From: Dimorphilus gyrociliatus
Lineage: Eukaryota > Annelida > Polychaeta > Dinophilidae
Direction: 5' to 3'
NCBI GenBank assembly: GCA_904063045.1
Contig: CAJFCJ010000004.1
Location: 1,481,713-1,545,712 of the forward strand
DNA: 64,000 nt
The notes beneath the pieces are model-generated. The model was given only the letters and a program-made list of their open reading frames with translations. It had not been told where the DNA came from and ran no database searches. The first letter of the stretch is position 1; every line of letters begins with the position of its first letter. Made by a program: the position numbers and the translations under genes. Shown piece after piece: positions 35,365 to 46,858 of the stretch.

Positions 35365-37520
35365 ATGGGCTGCGTTCCTAGCACAATTGATAATGATACA
35401 AAGAAAACGAATGAAAGCGTCGCGGATGGTAATATCATTACGAACATTGAGCCTATTATTAAATCAAATAAAGGTGCTCTTGTCCTCTATGCAAGTGAGA
35501 GCGGAACTTCGGAAGGTTTCGCCAGGGATATGGCCAAAAAATTGCCAATTTCAACCAGATTAATATGTATGAATCAGACTTCGAGTAAAGAACTACTAAA
35601 AGAAGAAAGGATATTTGTAATTGCTAGTACGTACGGAGAAGGAGAAGCTCCTTCGAATGGTCAAAATCTCTATTTTGATCTATTAGAATGTAGGGAAAAT
35701 GGGTGTAAATTTGATAATTTAACTTTTTCCGTTCTGGCTTTGGGATCTTCAAAACACGTTGATTTATGTAATTTCGGTAGAAATTTTGATAAATTATTGC
35801 ATGAATTGGGAGGGTCAAGAATTGAGGAAGTCCAACTAGCTGATAAAATGGCAGATCTACGGCAAATGGATGTTTATAAAGCGTGGTTTAAACGAATGAA
35901 AAAATGGGTTAAAGTATGGGACATTTAAATGATCAGTATTGTTACGTTTTCATTCATGGCGTTCTATTTTTAGATGAAAGAATATGGCTTGAACGGAGAC
36001 TATAATGAAGAAGAAGAGAATGATGAAGATGAAGAGTCTTTAGCAAAAAATTTTAAATTATCCTATAAATCAGTGGAAAACGATGAACCTCAATTAATTT
36101 ATGGTAGGGTATTTTTTTAACGTTACATAATATCGAGTTTTGAAAGAACTAGTATACTCTTTTTTTTATATAGCCCTAGAAAAAGTACATAATAGATCAA
36201 TAGCAAGTTGCAGAGTAATTAGCGTTACAAAACTTCAAAGTCCTTCATCCGAGTAGGTTTTTCTTTTTATTCAATAAAATAATAATATAATTCTAAAAAT
36301 GACCTAATTTATTTTGAATGTTTGCTGCTGCTTTTCGCAATAGGAAGCAAACAATTCTGGTTAAATTACTCATACCTACAAGTATTCAACATAAACCTGG
36401 TGATCATGCTGTTATTCTACCCCCAAATCCACATGATGAAGTTGAAAGATTAATGTCTTTTATTTCGGATCCTCCAAACAAACATTTCAACATTGAGGAA
36501 ATGATACGCGGGAAATGGATTGAACAAGACCGACTACCTTCTTGCAGCTTACAAAGAGCTTTGACCTGGTATCTGGATATTATGGCAACACCTTCAAAGG
36601 AGTTCCTATTATCATTGAAACAATTTGCTAAACATGACGAAGATCGAGAATTAATAGGAATATGGACAGATGTGGGAGAATTGGAATGGAGGTCTGGGGC
36701 CCCAACTCTGGCGGATACTTTGTCATTTTTAAAATCAGTTAAGGTCCCAACAGCCTGGCTCTTATCAGTTCTCCCTTTGCAAAGTCACCGCAGTTACAGC
36801 GTATCTAACAGTTCCAGTGTCAACCCTAATGAAATGCACATTATGGCTGCCGTTGTAGAATACGAAGCGGGTGGGAAGGTAAGAAATGGTCTTTGTTCTG
36901 GGTGGATGTCAACACTACAACCAGGAGATATGGTTCCCGCGGGTCATAGATCTATGGCCTCTTTCCATTTACCGAAAAACCCAAAGGAGCCTGTAATCAT
37001 GGTTGGAGCTGGAGCCGGGTTATCTCCTTTCAGGAGTTTTTGGCAGGAAAGATACTGTAATAGAGAAGAAGCAGGTCCGTCATTGTTGTTTTTTGGTTGC
37101 CGAAATCCAGATTACGATGATTTGGTACGAGATGAGAGACAAGACTTGGAAGATAAAGGTATCATAGAAAATATAACAGCCTATTCTCGTCATGGTCCAA
37201 AAATGTACGTTCAAGATGCAATAAAGCTCCATCAAGATAGATTATACGATTTATTGATAAATCAAAAAGCTCATATTTATATCTGTGGTGATGCTTCAGT
37301 AGCTTCTGGCGTTCGAAAAGCCATTTTGGAAATATTTATGGATAAAATGGCTATAAGCGATGCCGAGGCAAAAAAATTCATTCGGAAAATGAGGGTTTGT
37401 AAAATTCTTCATTAGTTACATTAAGATAATTACTTTTTTCTTTTTCTACAGAGTGAAAACAGGGTACACGAAGATGTCAACAATATTAAGCACGCGAACA
37501 ATGCACTTATAATTAAATAA
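35365..37520 (+). CDS. NOS-type diflavin reductase without oxygenase domain, acylation-type N-terminus
   Basis: Exons 35365-35913, 35974-36103, 36174-36252, 36344-37394, 37452-37520; 1878 nt, 625 residues. Starts MGCVPST: Gly2, Cys3 and Ser6 form an N-myristoylation plus palmitoylation type signal. Then a flavodoxin (FMN) domain (YASESGTSEG, STYGEGEAPSNGQ, LALGSSKHVDLCNFGRNFDK), an acidic linker, a FAD domain (GDHAVILPP, RALTWYLDI, HRSYSVSNSSS, NGLCSGWM) and an NADPH domain (MVGAGAGLSPFRSFWQER, FGCRNPD, YSRHGPKMYVQDA, IYICGDASVASGV), ending VHEDVNN as the HED of NOS. CNFG, SFWQER and HED are NOS-type rather than P450-reductase-type. No heme oxygenase domain and no calmodulin helix. The NADPH loop has Ala where NOS has Pro and Thr. 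Electron acceptor unknown. Confidence 0.85.
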
Positions 37521-38084
37521 TTAACGCTGCTAATCAAATTCATTATCATTTATAAAATATAAAATATATTATATACATATATACTGTATATGCAGTATAT
37601 ATATATATATATATATATATACTGTATAAATAAGCTCAAATACATATATTTTCTTTACTTATGTGTAAATGATACTGCTGTCTTATGGTATACTATAAGA
37701 TGTAAATCTTTTTTTTGTACCGGTATAGTACGCCATCTGTCGGATCCAAAAAATAGATTGAAGGGAATAGCGTATCATTAAATAGCTGTCAATTTAAACA
37801 GAATCAAGAAGATAAGATTGAAGTTGGGCAAGAATATCTTGTTACACTTATTGTTTTATTTATACATTCTCCTCTATTTATGCAGAATATACAATGCATT
37901 GTATTCTGTATGTAAAATAAATCAAAAGTTAGTTTATTTTCGTACTCAATTATTAAAAAGATTATTAAAAGAATTAGCTTTCGCCCTCATTTATCTTTCT
38001 TCTCATATTTCTCTCTCCATTTGGTATAAAGAGACCTAGAAGAGACAAAAAATAATATCTAAATCAATAGGAAAAATAATAACG
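37521..38084. other. Convergent intergenic region with TA tract
   Basis: 564 bp between convergent stops. A TA tract with inverted ACTGTATA/TGCAGTATA copies lies at 37566-37629. No gene seen. Confidence 0.4.
37566..37629 (+). repeat. TA tract with inverted ACTGTATA copies
   Basis: ACTGTATA near 37583 and 37621 flank a TGCAGTATA and a run of about thirteen TA units. Confidence 0.85.
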
Positions 38085-40151
38085 TTAATTATCTGAAAAG
38101 AGAATGAAAACTAACGCCAATTCGATTTGACCATCCTTATTTGTAAGGTCGTCGAATAGAGTAAACCATTCTTGATCGGTCAAGTCAATTCCAGCGTTAA
38201 CTTTGATGGCATCTTCAAAAGATTTCTTGTCAATCACAGTAACTGATTGGTCACTGGCAATTCCGAATAATGAAAATGGCGTTTTATCTTTCATATGAAT
38301 AATTTGGCAAAGAATTTCAACAGCTTTTCCAGGTTTTAACTTTTTTGAGTGAATATAAGTTTGATAAGTACAATTAATTTTCTTTCCTTTGTCTTCGAGA
38401 TTTTCTAGTAAATCAATAAAGTTCTTCTTTACAGTAATACCCTGGTATAAAAAAAAGGCTCCTTTCTATTAATATGTCTAAAAAAGGAGATAAAATTCCA
38501 TTACCTGTAAATCCAGTGAGGAGATAGACGAGTCTGAATTCTTTGATATATTTTGCAATAAAGCAAAACTACCAACGTGAGTGAAAGGATTCTTTGATAG
38601 TTTTAATATTTTAATGTGTTCATTCTTTGTCATTGAGAATGAAGAGAAAATAGCTAAAGTTAAATCGACAAATCTGTTTGCTCTTAAGTCGATAGTCCCA
38701 ATACAATTGTTTTCTGCTAAAGCTTTCCCTAAGTCTTCGGCTGCTTTCCGTTCTCCGAATCCATTCCAAGATAAGTTCAATTCGTCGATTTTCTCATTTT
38801 CAGATAAGCATTTAGCAAGAACGCTTGCAGCCTTTCCAACAATCTGATTCCAGGATATGTCGAGCTTTTGTAAACTAGTGTTATTGACTGTATATGTATA
38901 CATATATATGTATATAAATGCATAAATTAGAAAGTACAATCGATTATAAATATCGTTAGTTGTTGAACATCACTCACCTAGAGCATTAGCAAGAGATTGT
39001 GTTGCTTCTAATCCGAGATCACATCTACTCAAACCAAGTTTTAGTAAAGTATTATTCTTCTGTTCAAAAGAGGAAGAAAGATATCATAAACAATAATATT
39101 TATACAGGAAACATTTATGTTTTGTAGATTAAAACGAGAAATAATCCTAGTTTTTCCGTATCACATATCCTTTTGTTATGTATAACAATGTAAATGAATA
39201 CAATACCTGTAGCAGTGACAGTAATATTTTACCACTTCTATTCCCTAATTGGTTTCCTTTGAAAGAAAGAAAAATATAGATTTTTTTTAAAAAAAGAAGA
39301 AAAAATGCAAAAAACATGAACTATCCACAACATACACAAAATACAACAGTATAAATGAGTATAGAATGATTTATACTAACCGGAAACATCCAAATTCTTG
39401 ATGATCTGGTTCGTTAGTAGCATACTCCCAACGGTTTTGAAACCTTTATGACTGATATCGTTGTAAGCTAGATTCTAGAAATGGATATTGTTTTTATTGT
39501 TTTTGAAGTAGAAAGAAAGGAAAATATTGATTAAATTTATCACTATCTCTATTCGATTATCGTTTTTTTATAAACTAGTTATGAATATTAATTATTAAAT
39601 TGTCATTAAGTAATTAGATAAAGTATGAAAAAAAATATGAATACGCAATAAAAACTTACCAGATCAAAAACATAGATATTGTCAACTAATTGATAGCACA
39701 GATGCTCTACTCCCTCGTCGCCCATGCCGTTGTACGAAAAGTCAAGTTTCGTTAGCGTGTTATTAACCCTTAAAGGAGCCGCTATTGCCTTGGCTCCTCT
39801 CGGTCCGAAATAATGATCCCTGAGAGAAATTTGATCATCTCCTGCATGTCTTAGAAAATAAGATATAGGAGTCACACCAATTTTTGAACATTGTCTAAAA
39901 TAAATGTTTTTAGCAAGAGCTTGATGATCATGCAAATCATTGTGAACTTTAGTCTCTTCTTCCAAGTCTGTATCGTATTCGCTATCACTAGACAATGGTT
40001 GATGGTTCTGAGTGTTGGAAGGCTTCTTCTTTGAAAAGCCCGAATGTAGTCTTGTAACTAGTCCAGAAACTTTATGTTGCTTATCCCGTGATTGTATTTT
40101 CCTTCTTCCTTGATTAGATCCAGGATGAGAGTCGGAATTATCCGAAAACAT
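38085..40151 (-). CDS. Leucine-rich repeat protein, LRRC74-like
   Basis: Six exons: 39660-40151, 39381-39474, 39207-39256, 38978-39059, 38505-38887, 38085-38441; 1458 nt, 485 residues. N-terminus is Ser/Lys-rich and disordered, followed by CSKIGVTPISYFLRHAGDDQ, the opening block of LRRC74A/B. Ribonuclease-inhibitor-type LRRs follow (LTKLDFSYNGMGDEG, LKLGLSRCDLGLEA, LQKLDISWNQIVG, DELNLSWNGFG, GTIDLRANRF, ILKLSKNPFTHVG). After the repeats a 130-residue tail ends with DLTNKDGQIEL, an EF-hand-like loop. The exons cut the LRR array at about one repeat each. Cytoplasmic; function of the family is not established. Confidence 0.85.
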
Positions 40152-41650
40152 TATAACTCCTATGCCGATAAGAATGAATTCTGCATAGATATAACAAAGT
40201 TTCCGCACTTTTTTTCAAGTGTTGGATTATAGCCGATTTTGCTATTTACGGTTTAGAAATCTTGTTATTATTACAGTTCGAATACAACTGAATAGCGATT
40301 GAATAGAGACTGTAGCTACTTTGCAGACAATGAATGCAATCGTTATATATGCTGCAGTTGCTAAGTGCTGCTGAAAAGTTTTCATGAATGCATAATTTTT
40401 CTACATTCATTTGCATAACAGGAATTTAATTATATACCTAGTTTTTCAATAATTATATTATTAATAAATAAACTGTAAGTGCGTGTACAAACAAAATATA
40501 TATGAGGAAAACTTTAACTTTATTGACCCTTTTATTATACTACGTCACGTGACAAAGAGATTATAAGTTTATAGCAAAATATAATATTTCTAAACAAATT
40601 TCAGTGTCATTCCTTTAACAATAAAGCCTATATTTCCTAAATATTTAACTAGTAAATTATTTTAGTACTTTTAATAAATTCTTGACGATTTTTTCGCTAT
40701 AAACGACGAAAAGGACAAATAATCCCTTTATTAAATCAATTAATTAAAAAAGAAATTGCTCTTTAAAATTCTATAACAATTAATTAAATATTAACAGAGA
40801 GCCAAATGCGAAATCTATTACATAATTCTTCTTATTTTTATGATTTATTAAATTTTTTCTCCTCTTTTGACGGAAGGAGAAAGAGAGCTAGGAATACAAT
40901 TTTTTTCTTTTTTTCTTCTATTTCCCCTTTCAATTTCTTTGTGCTGACAGGGACAGTTTTTCTTTATTCGTCCTTATATATTCCTTCTCTTTTCATTCCA
41001 TCAATCATTCTATATTTCTCCTTCTTTCTCTTTCCTTCCTCTCTCTCTCTCTCTCTGTCTCTCATTTCTGTTTCATAGTTGGTATAAAAATTATATTCAA
41101 TCTCCTCATATTCATTAATCAATGCCTACTAAGGCCATCTACATTTCAAATTACAAAAGATATATATAAAGCCTTACAATAAGTCATATACCAATTGTTT
41201 TTATTTTGATATTCGTCTTATTTAGATATTGCTCGACCTAGTTTGTTTGGAAACGATGACAAACAAATCTAACAACAGCTTACATCTTTATCTATGCTCT
41301 CCCACCCACCATTCATTTTTTCCCTTTATGTATTGATTCTATTTCACAATAATCAATAATAAAGCCTAGGTCAGCATTTCTTTTACTATTTTAAGGTTTG
41401 GGTAATACTTAGTAATGTAAAACTCATATAAAAGATCTAGCATTTGTGTTTAATTTATATTGTCGCGAAATCAAGCGAGGAGGCCTTAGCAACAGTAAAT
41501 ACTTCGATCGGCCTAAACTAGTATAGATACGTACAATTCTGCCATATTTATACCTTTATTCTCTCAGGAGTAAAATACTCGGCTGTTTTTAGATTAATCA
41601 AATATTGAAATATCCACAAATTTTTAAGATATTATTTATCAATCAACTTG
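40152..41650. promoter_or_regulatory. Divergent intergenic region, LRRC74-like / SPFH protein
   Basis: 1.5 kb between divergent starts. Contains ACGTCACGTGAC near 40542 (overlapping CRE-half and E-box) and a pyrimidine-rich stretch at 41010-41065. No exon recognised. Confidence 0.4.
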
Positions 41651-42850
41651 ATGGCATCACTCAAAAGAGTAATCATTATTGGAGGAATTGTGGCATTTGT
41701 TGGTTTAATTATTTTGATACTATCTCTAGTTCTGAGCTCAATGAAAAGGCTTGATTCTCATGAAATAGGTCTAAAATATGACACTATAAAAAAGAAACTC
41801 CAAAAAGATGCGTTTTATGAAGGATTACACTTCGGATCACCAGGCTTTAAATTTATTAAATTTGCTGCAGTATTCAAATCATTACAATTGAATAACTTCG
41901 TTGTAAGAATATCCTCTTAATTTGACTTTTAATAGCCGATATATTTTTGTATTCTATCTCTTCACAGTGTCTGAATAAGGATGAGGTATTCATCACTTTG
42001 CAGCTCTCCTTGCAACATAGACCAAGAGCTGTTAAAATCTATGATATAGCTAGGTTATTTAAAAATGAAGAAGATTATCAACATATCTTATTACCAATAG
42101 GTATGGAAAGCTGATAACAGCTTTTATTAATCAGTTAAGAGATTTATCTAAAACAAATGTTTTTAGCTCAAGCTAGTGTTTATGAGACATGTGCTGAATT
42201 CAATACCTCTCAGTTACAAACTGAAAGGGGAATATTTCAAGAGAGACTTCAGAGTATTCTATCAAAACGATTCGAAGAAGTCTATACAGATGTCACTAAT
42301 TTACAAATGCAAGATATTAGAAGACCTAGTCAATATGAAAAGGTTATACAAGACAAGGAAGTCGCCAGAGAAGATATAGATGTAAGTTCAATTAGAACTT
42401 GTATGAATTCTTCAAATAGGCACTGTCTAATTTGTTTTGTTCTCCTACAAGGTGGCCAAGCAAGAGAATCCTAGACAGATTGCTTTAGCCAAAAATGCAA
42501 AGAAGAAAGCTAGGAATGAGGCTGAGATAGTAGTACAAAAAGCCGAAAGTGAGGCCAGAAACGTCTTAGCCAAGTAAGTTATCATTATTCTTGAGATTAT
42601 ACAGTAAATTTTTACTAAGGGTAATTATCGTTATCTTTTTTTTATCAGAGCAAGAGCAGAAGCAAATGGTATTGAAGCTCAATATCAAGCCGAAGCTGAA
42701 ACTTTCTACAACATGAAGAAATCTCTTGGTCTTGACGAAAAATCATTTATTAAATATATAGCTACTAGAGCTATATTCTCCGAAAGAGACTCACCGGTTG
42801 ATCTAGCAATCGACGAACCGGTGAAATTGGGCCTATCAGAGAGCAAATGA
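41651..42850 (+). CDS. SPFH/band 7 (prohibitin-like) single-TM protein
   Basis: Exons 41651-41902, 41968-42100, 42167-42381, 42452-42573, 42649-42850; 924 nt, 307 residues. Start MASLKR, then one transmembrane helix at about 7-30, then an SPFH domain (LDSHEIGLKYDTIKKKL, EGLHFGSPGFKFIKF, CLNKDEVFITLQLSLQHR) and a long Ala/Glu/Lys/Arg coiled coil (KARNEAEIVVQKAESEARNV, AEANGIEAQYQAEAE) as in prohibitins and flotillins. SPFH proteins form ring- or cage-like scaffolds on membranes. It is not a mitochondrial prohibitin by sequence; which membrane it uses is open. An upstream in-frame TTG is ignored. Confidence 0.85.
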
Positions 42851-42946
42851 GTTTTTACACTATATATACTAATATTATATCTATTATGTGCTTAAATATA
42901 TTTTATCCATTTACATAAACAATATATTTAGGTGGCATACGCATAA

Positions 42947-42947
42947 G

Positions 42948-42981
<34 letters not shown>

Positions 42982-42984
42982 AGG
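42947..42984 (+). repeat. (GATA)n(GA)n microsatellite
   Basis: About five GATA units followed by about nine GA units. Confidence 0.9.
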
Positions 42985-43077
42985 ATTAATGAAAGAAAAT
43001 ATTGGGATTTTAATAATAAATTATATATAGATTAGTATATAAATACTGCAAGCCGAGTATTAATATAATAGAGGTGT

Positions 43078-43078
<1 letters not shown>

Positions 43079-43113
<35 letters not shown>

Positions 43114-43190
43114 CTGTCTATCCATCTCTATCTCTCTATCTCTCAATCTCTCCCCCTCTCTCTCTCTCTCTCTCTCTCTCCCCATCCATC
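43079..43190 (+). repeat. (TATC)n with CT-rich extension
   Basis: About eight TATC units, then a pyrimidine tract with long CT runs. Complementary to the GATA/GA array about 95 bp upstream. Confidence 0.9.
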
Positions 43191-43432
43191 TAAACTCCGA
43201 ATAAAAAGAAAATGTAAAAACACATAAATATATACGTTCTATATAAAAACTATCTAATTTCATATAAATTCCTTTAAAGTATGTTAAAATCAATTAAAGT
43301 TAGCAGATGACGTTTTAGCCACGTTTATCATTATTCTAGAATTTATTGCTTGTTCATTTTAAGAAGAGTATTTTTTGTTGAAGTTTTTTTCTATAAAAAT
43401 AAAGAACGCTAAAATACAAAAAGAACAATACA

Positions 43433-44083
43433 ATGTTGATTTTATTTATAAATTTCTTTATTCTTATTTCTTTGATTGACTCAAGTCCATCTGCAATTGA
43501 CGGAACTGCTCTAACGTTCGAAGTTGAAGATAACGATAAAATGTGCTTTTATGAATATTTTAAACACACTAAGAATTACATTTGGACTTTTAAGGTAATT
43601 AGTGGTGGTAATCATGATATAGACGCTACAGTCGAATCTCCGAACGGTAAAATTTTATATAAAAAGACGAAAAAACGTCAAGATCAATTTGACTTTGAAT
43701 CTACTTGGGGCGTCTATACCTTCTGCTTCTCTAATGAATTCTCTACGGTCACTCATAAGACAATTTATATGGAATTGAGGCCTGCCGAGCTGGAATCTTT
43801 AGCTGAAGAGGGTGGAAAAAAGAAAATTTCTTCCGCTAATACGCTAATCGAAGATCGGTTGGAATCTATTCATTCGGCAAATAGTCAGATTGTCGAAGAG
43901 CAAGTTCATTATAAGCTCAACGAAGCTGAAGGACGGCACAGTGCTGAAAGATTGAATATGATGGTGCAAATATATGCTTTCGGTCAAGCTATTGGTATTC
44001 TAATTACTGGACTTGGCCAAGTTCTTATACTTAAAACTTTCTTTCAAGACGGAAGGCCTTCGTCGGCTTATATGAAAACTTAG
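43433..44083 (+). CDS. TMED: p24 family cargo receptor (TMED)
   Basis: Single exon, 216 residues, the normal size. Signal peptide (MLILFINFFILISLIDSSPS), a GOLD domain with the two conserved cysteines (MCFYEYF and YTFCFSNEF) that form the family disulfide, a coiled coil (LESIHSANSQIVEEQVHYKL), one transmembrane helix and a short tail with the FF motif used for COPII export (LKTFFQDGRP). p24 proteins cycle between ER and Golgi and sort cargo including GPI-anchored proteins. The tail lacks a clear KKxx signal, pointing to the gamma/beta-type (TMED3/7-like) rather than alpha members; the subfamily is uncertain. Intronless, unlike its neighbours. Confidence 0.9.
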   Translation: MLILFINFFILISLIDSSPSAIDGTALTFEVEDNDKMCFYEYFKHTKNYIWTFKVISGGNHDIDATVESPNGKILYKKTKKRQDQFDFESTWGVYTFCFSNEFSTVTHKTIYMELRPAELESLAEEGGKKKISSANTLIEDRLESIHSANSQIVEEQVHYKLNEAEGRHSAERLNMMVQIYAFGQAIGILITGLGQVLILKTFFQDGRPSSAYMKT

Positions 44084-44186
44084 TAATTACTGTTTAATGA
44101 TTATCCTATTGTTTCTATTCATTTGTAACAGTAGATGCATAAAATTTTTTCTTTATATCTTTCTAATATCTTGTTTAGTCTCGCGA

Positions 44187-44194
44187 TATAAAAA
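44187..44194 (+). promoter_or_regulatory. Possible TATA box of GPCR gene
   Basis: TATAAAAA about 40 bp before the GPCR start codon, in the 149-bp gap after TMED. Position would give a very short 5' UTR. Confidence 0.35.
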
Positions 44195-44232
44195 GGCTTG
44201 AGTAGAATTTTATTACGGTAAATAGTCTTATA

Positions 44233-45234
44233 ATGGCGGATGAACAGCACTTTCATACTTCGAGTTCAAGACTTATTGGACAGATATTATCACCTGTAGC
44301 TGTTGTATTAGGATCTCTAGCAAATTTTACAACAATAATTGCTATAGCAAGACAACCAAAGTTGAGAACTATAACTAATTTCTTTCTCATCAACCTCGCT
44401 ATTTCCGATCTGTTATTCTCTGGATTCATCGGTCCATTGATTTCGACATCGTTTTTCGTCGGCTGGTACAAGATCAATGAGAGTTCGCCGGAGCTTTGTC
44501 GTATCTTCCCCTATATTATGTACGCTACTGGTGGAGCAACTCTCTTTATGGTAGCCCTTGTAACCCTTAACCGCTATGTACTTATAGTTCACGCCTACGC
44601 TTACAAAACCATTTTTACGAAGACTAGAACAGGTATAATTCTATTTACAACTTGGATGATAATTTTATGTCTTCTTCTTTTGCCCGCAACCGAGATTTGG
44701 GGCGAATTTGGCTATGAAAGATCCATTGATTTTTGTACATTCATTAGACATCCTCGTAGACGAGGTGCGAGAACGTTTATCACAGCTTTCTGCATATCCT
44801 TGACCATCGCCTGTGTTTTGTTCTGTAACATAAGAATTTACTTGGTCGTTCGCCGTAGTAGAGAGAGAGTAGGCGGTGGTCTTGGGAGTAATGGAGAGGC
44901 GAATGGAGTAAGAAATAACGCCCCTTCGACTAATCGACCAAGACGGAAAGATTTAAAACTCATTAAGATGATATTAACGGTTTTTGGTGTATTTGGCATT
45001 TGTAATATTCCATTAGTTATTATTCTTATGGTAACTAAGGACTATGTGGAGCCGACTTTACACACGGTTGCTTTAATGCTGTATTGGTCAAGCTCGTTGG
45101 CTAATCCCCTTATCTACACGGTGATGAACAAGCAAATTCGTCTAGCTCTCTTATCTCTACTACCCTTTCGTAAAAAGGGCATACGAGGTTTGAATATAAA
45201 CGACGACTCGACGACCCACTCCTACCGCCAATAG
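44233..45234 (+). CDS. Class A GPCR, Tre1/Moody/GPR84-like
   Basis: Single exon, 333 residues, seven hydrophobic helices. TM1 has LGSLANF (N1.50), TM2 NLAISDLLFSG, TM3 ends LVTLNRYVLI, so the usual DRY is NRY, as in Drosophila Tre1 and Moody; TM7 has SSSLANPLIYTVMNKQ (NPxxY). Cysteines in LCRIF and DFCTF can form the TM3-ECL2 disulfide. ICL3 is long and Gly/Asn-rich with a basic RPRRKDLK end. TM6 (FGVFGICNIPL) lacks the CWxP tryptophan. Tre1 and Moody guide germ-cell migration and glial barrier formation in flies; the ligand here is unknown. A tail with basic residues follows the last helix. Confidence 0.85.
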   Translation: MADEQHFHTSSSRLIGQILSPVAVVLGSLANFTTIIAIARQPKLRTITNFFLINLAISDLLFSGFIGPLISTSFFVGWYKINESSPELCRIFPYIMYATGGATLFMVALVTLNRYVLIVHAYAYKTIFTKTRTGIILFTTWMIILCLLLLPATEIWGEFGYERSIDFCTFIRHPRRRGARTFITAFCISLTIACVLFCNIRIYLVVRRSRERVGGGLGSNGEANGVRNNAPSTNRPRRKDLKLIKMILTVFGVFGICNIPLVIILMVTKDYVEPTLHTVALMLYWSSSLANPLIYTVMNKQIRLALLSLLPFRKKGIRGLNINDDSTTHSYRQ

Positions 45235-46858
45235 AACTCTAGCGCAATGGAAAGAGAGGAAGGGGGCGGAGGCCAAGGGGTGGGGCGATCGACGGGCGGC
45301 GGAAAGAAAGCGGAAAGAAGAAAAATAAAATATTCCCCCCTCCTCCTTCAAACTACTGCTGCCATCTATAAAGTCTTAGGGAAAAATTTTTATTCTCTAT
45401 CTTTTTCTTTAAAAAAAAAATTAATGACACGCATACACGCAAACTCCGACACAGACACACCAACAACGAATATATGAGAAAAATCAATTATAGAAATAGC
45501 GTAAAAAAGTTCCTTTACATCCAGCAATTATTTCCCACTTGCTTTACATCCTTGTAATCATTCAATTCCCTCGAAAGAACTTTCAACTGACTCTTGAATT
45601 CGTCAATATTCACATAGCAAACCTGTTTGTTTGTTTGTTTTGGTTTAATTAGTATTTCTTTGTTTGTTTATGTGTATGTGTGTATATTTTGTTGTAAAAA
45701 AAAAAAAAAAAGAAAAAAATTGGGGAAGAAAAAAAACAATAAAGAGGGAAAAAACTTTCTGTACAAAGACAAGTTTTGAACGTTTTTTCTCTTTAATTAT
45801 AGATAGTTTTACTGGGATTGCATTAAACTGGAATTCTGTTATATAAAATGAAACTCTAGATTATATTAATAGTCTCTAAAAGGAAATTAACAATCCGGGA
45901 AACAATTGGAGAAAATTTCGTTAATTGCACCTTCAGGCTTCGCGCCGCCCCTTTGCCTGCAAACTTTTTCAGATAAGATCGCTCAGGTGCGAATTTAGAA
46001 ATAAATATAGCGAGAAACGCCGCGGCGTCGTTTCCAGAAGCCTCCGGGGCATTCTTCTTTGACGCCCCCTTGACACGAAACGACACATTTTTCCCCGTTG
46101 TTTGTTGTTTTTGCCGACTTTTTTCGATGGATGGCGTCTCTTTCTTTATTGTTCGGATCGTTTAAAGATTTTAATCTACACTTAATCCAGCTTCTTTTTT
46201 CTTTTTTTAATAAAATATTGAATGTTCTAATTTATTTTTAACTGCATTTACATAACGATAATAATAAACGTTGCGGCGGTGGATAAAAGAGCATAAACCA
46301 CATTCGAGATATAATCTATTGTAATTTACGAGATGAAAGCGACGCCAGCACCTGGCCGTGTCATAGCTAAGTGGCGTCGACGCCGAAGACGCTCGATTTC
46401 GTGCAGATAAGCCGATGAAATTCGATCGTCGTTTCTTAGCCTCGGGGAGAGGTTCTGTAAAACTTATAGGCCTATGGTATGTGATATTATATGGAATAGG
46501 CTGGTAAAGAATTTTTTTAAACGAGATCAATCACTCTGCAGGCGTTCGACACGACGTTCATATATCAACGACACATAAACGCAAGCCGCTACGTTAAAGA
46601 GGATAATAACAGTTATAAGAGGAAGAATTTCGTATACTATACATTATTATACATTATGTGATTCTATATTTAGATAAAAAGATAGTAATATAAAAAATTG
46701 GAGAATAAATCTATATGACTGACTATTCCTCTTTTCGTATTAGCTTGTCTATGTGCAGGCTGATTTTGTTTTATACATTCTTTTATATATGAATTCATAC
46801 ATATACTTTATATAAAGTATATATAGAAACTGTATACCTTTTGCTTGAATAACCTTAC
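45235..46858. other. Intergenic region between GPCR and dioxygenase
   Basis: 1.6 kb. Contains GA/GC-rich sequence at 45245-45315, TTTG repeats at 45625-45665, a poly(A) run at 45695-45712 and TAGGCCTA at 46467-46474. The missing last exon of the dioxygenase-like gene (about 20 residues) should lie here on the minus strand but I could not identify it. Confidence 0.4.

Larger units (their letters stand above)
42851..43432. other. Intergenic region with GATA and TATC microsatellites
   Basis: 582 bp. Contains two microsatellites in inverted orientation (separate entries) and a TATAAAAAT about 40 bp before the TMED start. Confidence 0.5.

Noticed and set aside
35365-37520. NADPH-P450 reductase or methionine synthase reductase
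   Set aside because: CNFG, SFWQER, YSRHGPKMYVQDA and HED match NOS reductase, and there is no N-terminal membrane helix.
46207-46530. Candidate last exon of the dioxygenase-like gene
   Set aside because: None of the frames gives the expected GxYxDxD-type ending, and no acceptor joins in phase 0 with the exon at 46859.
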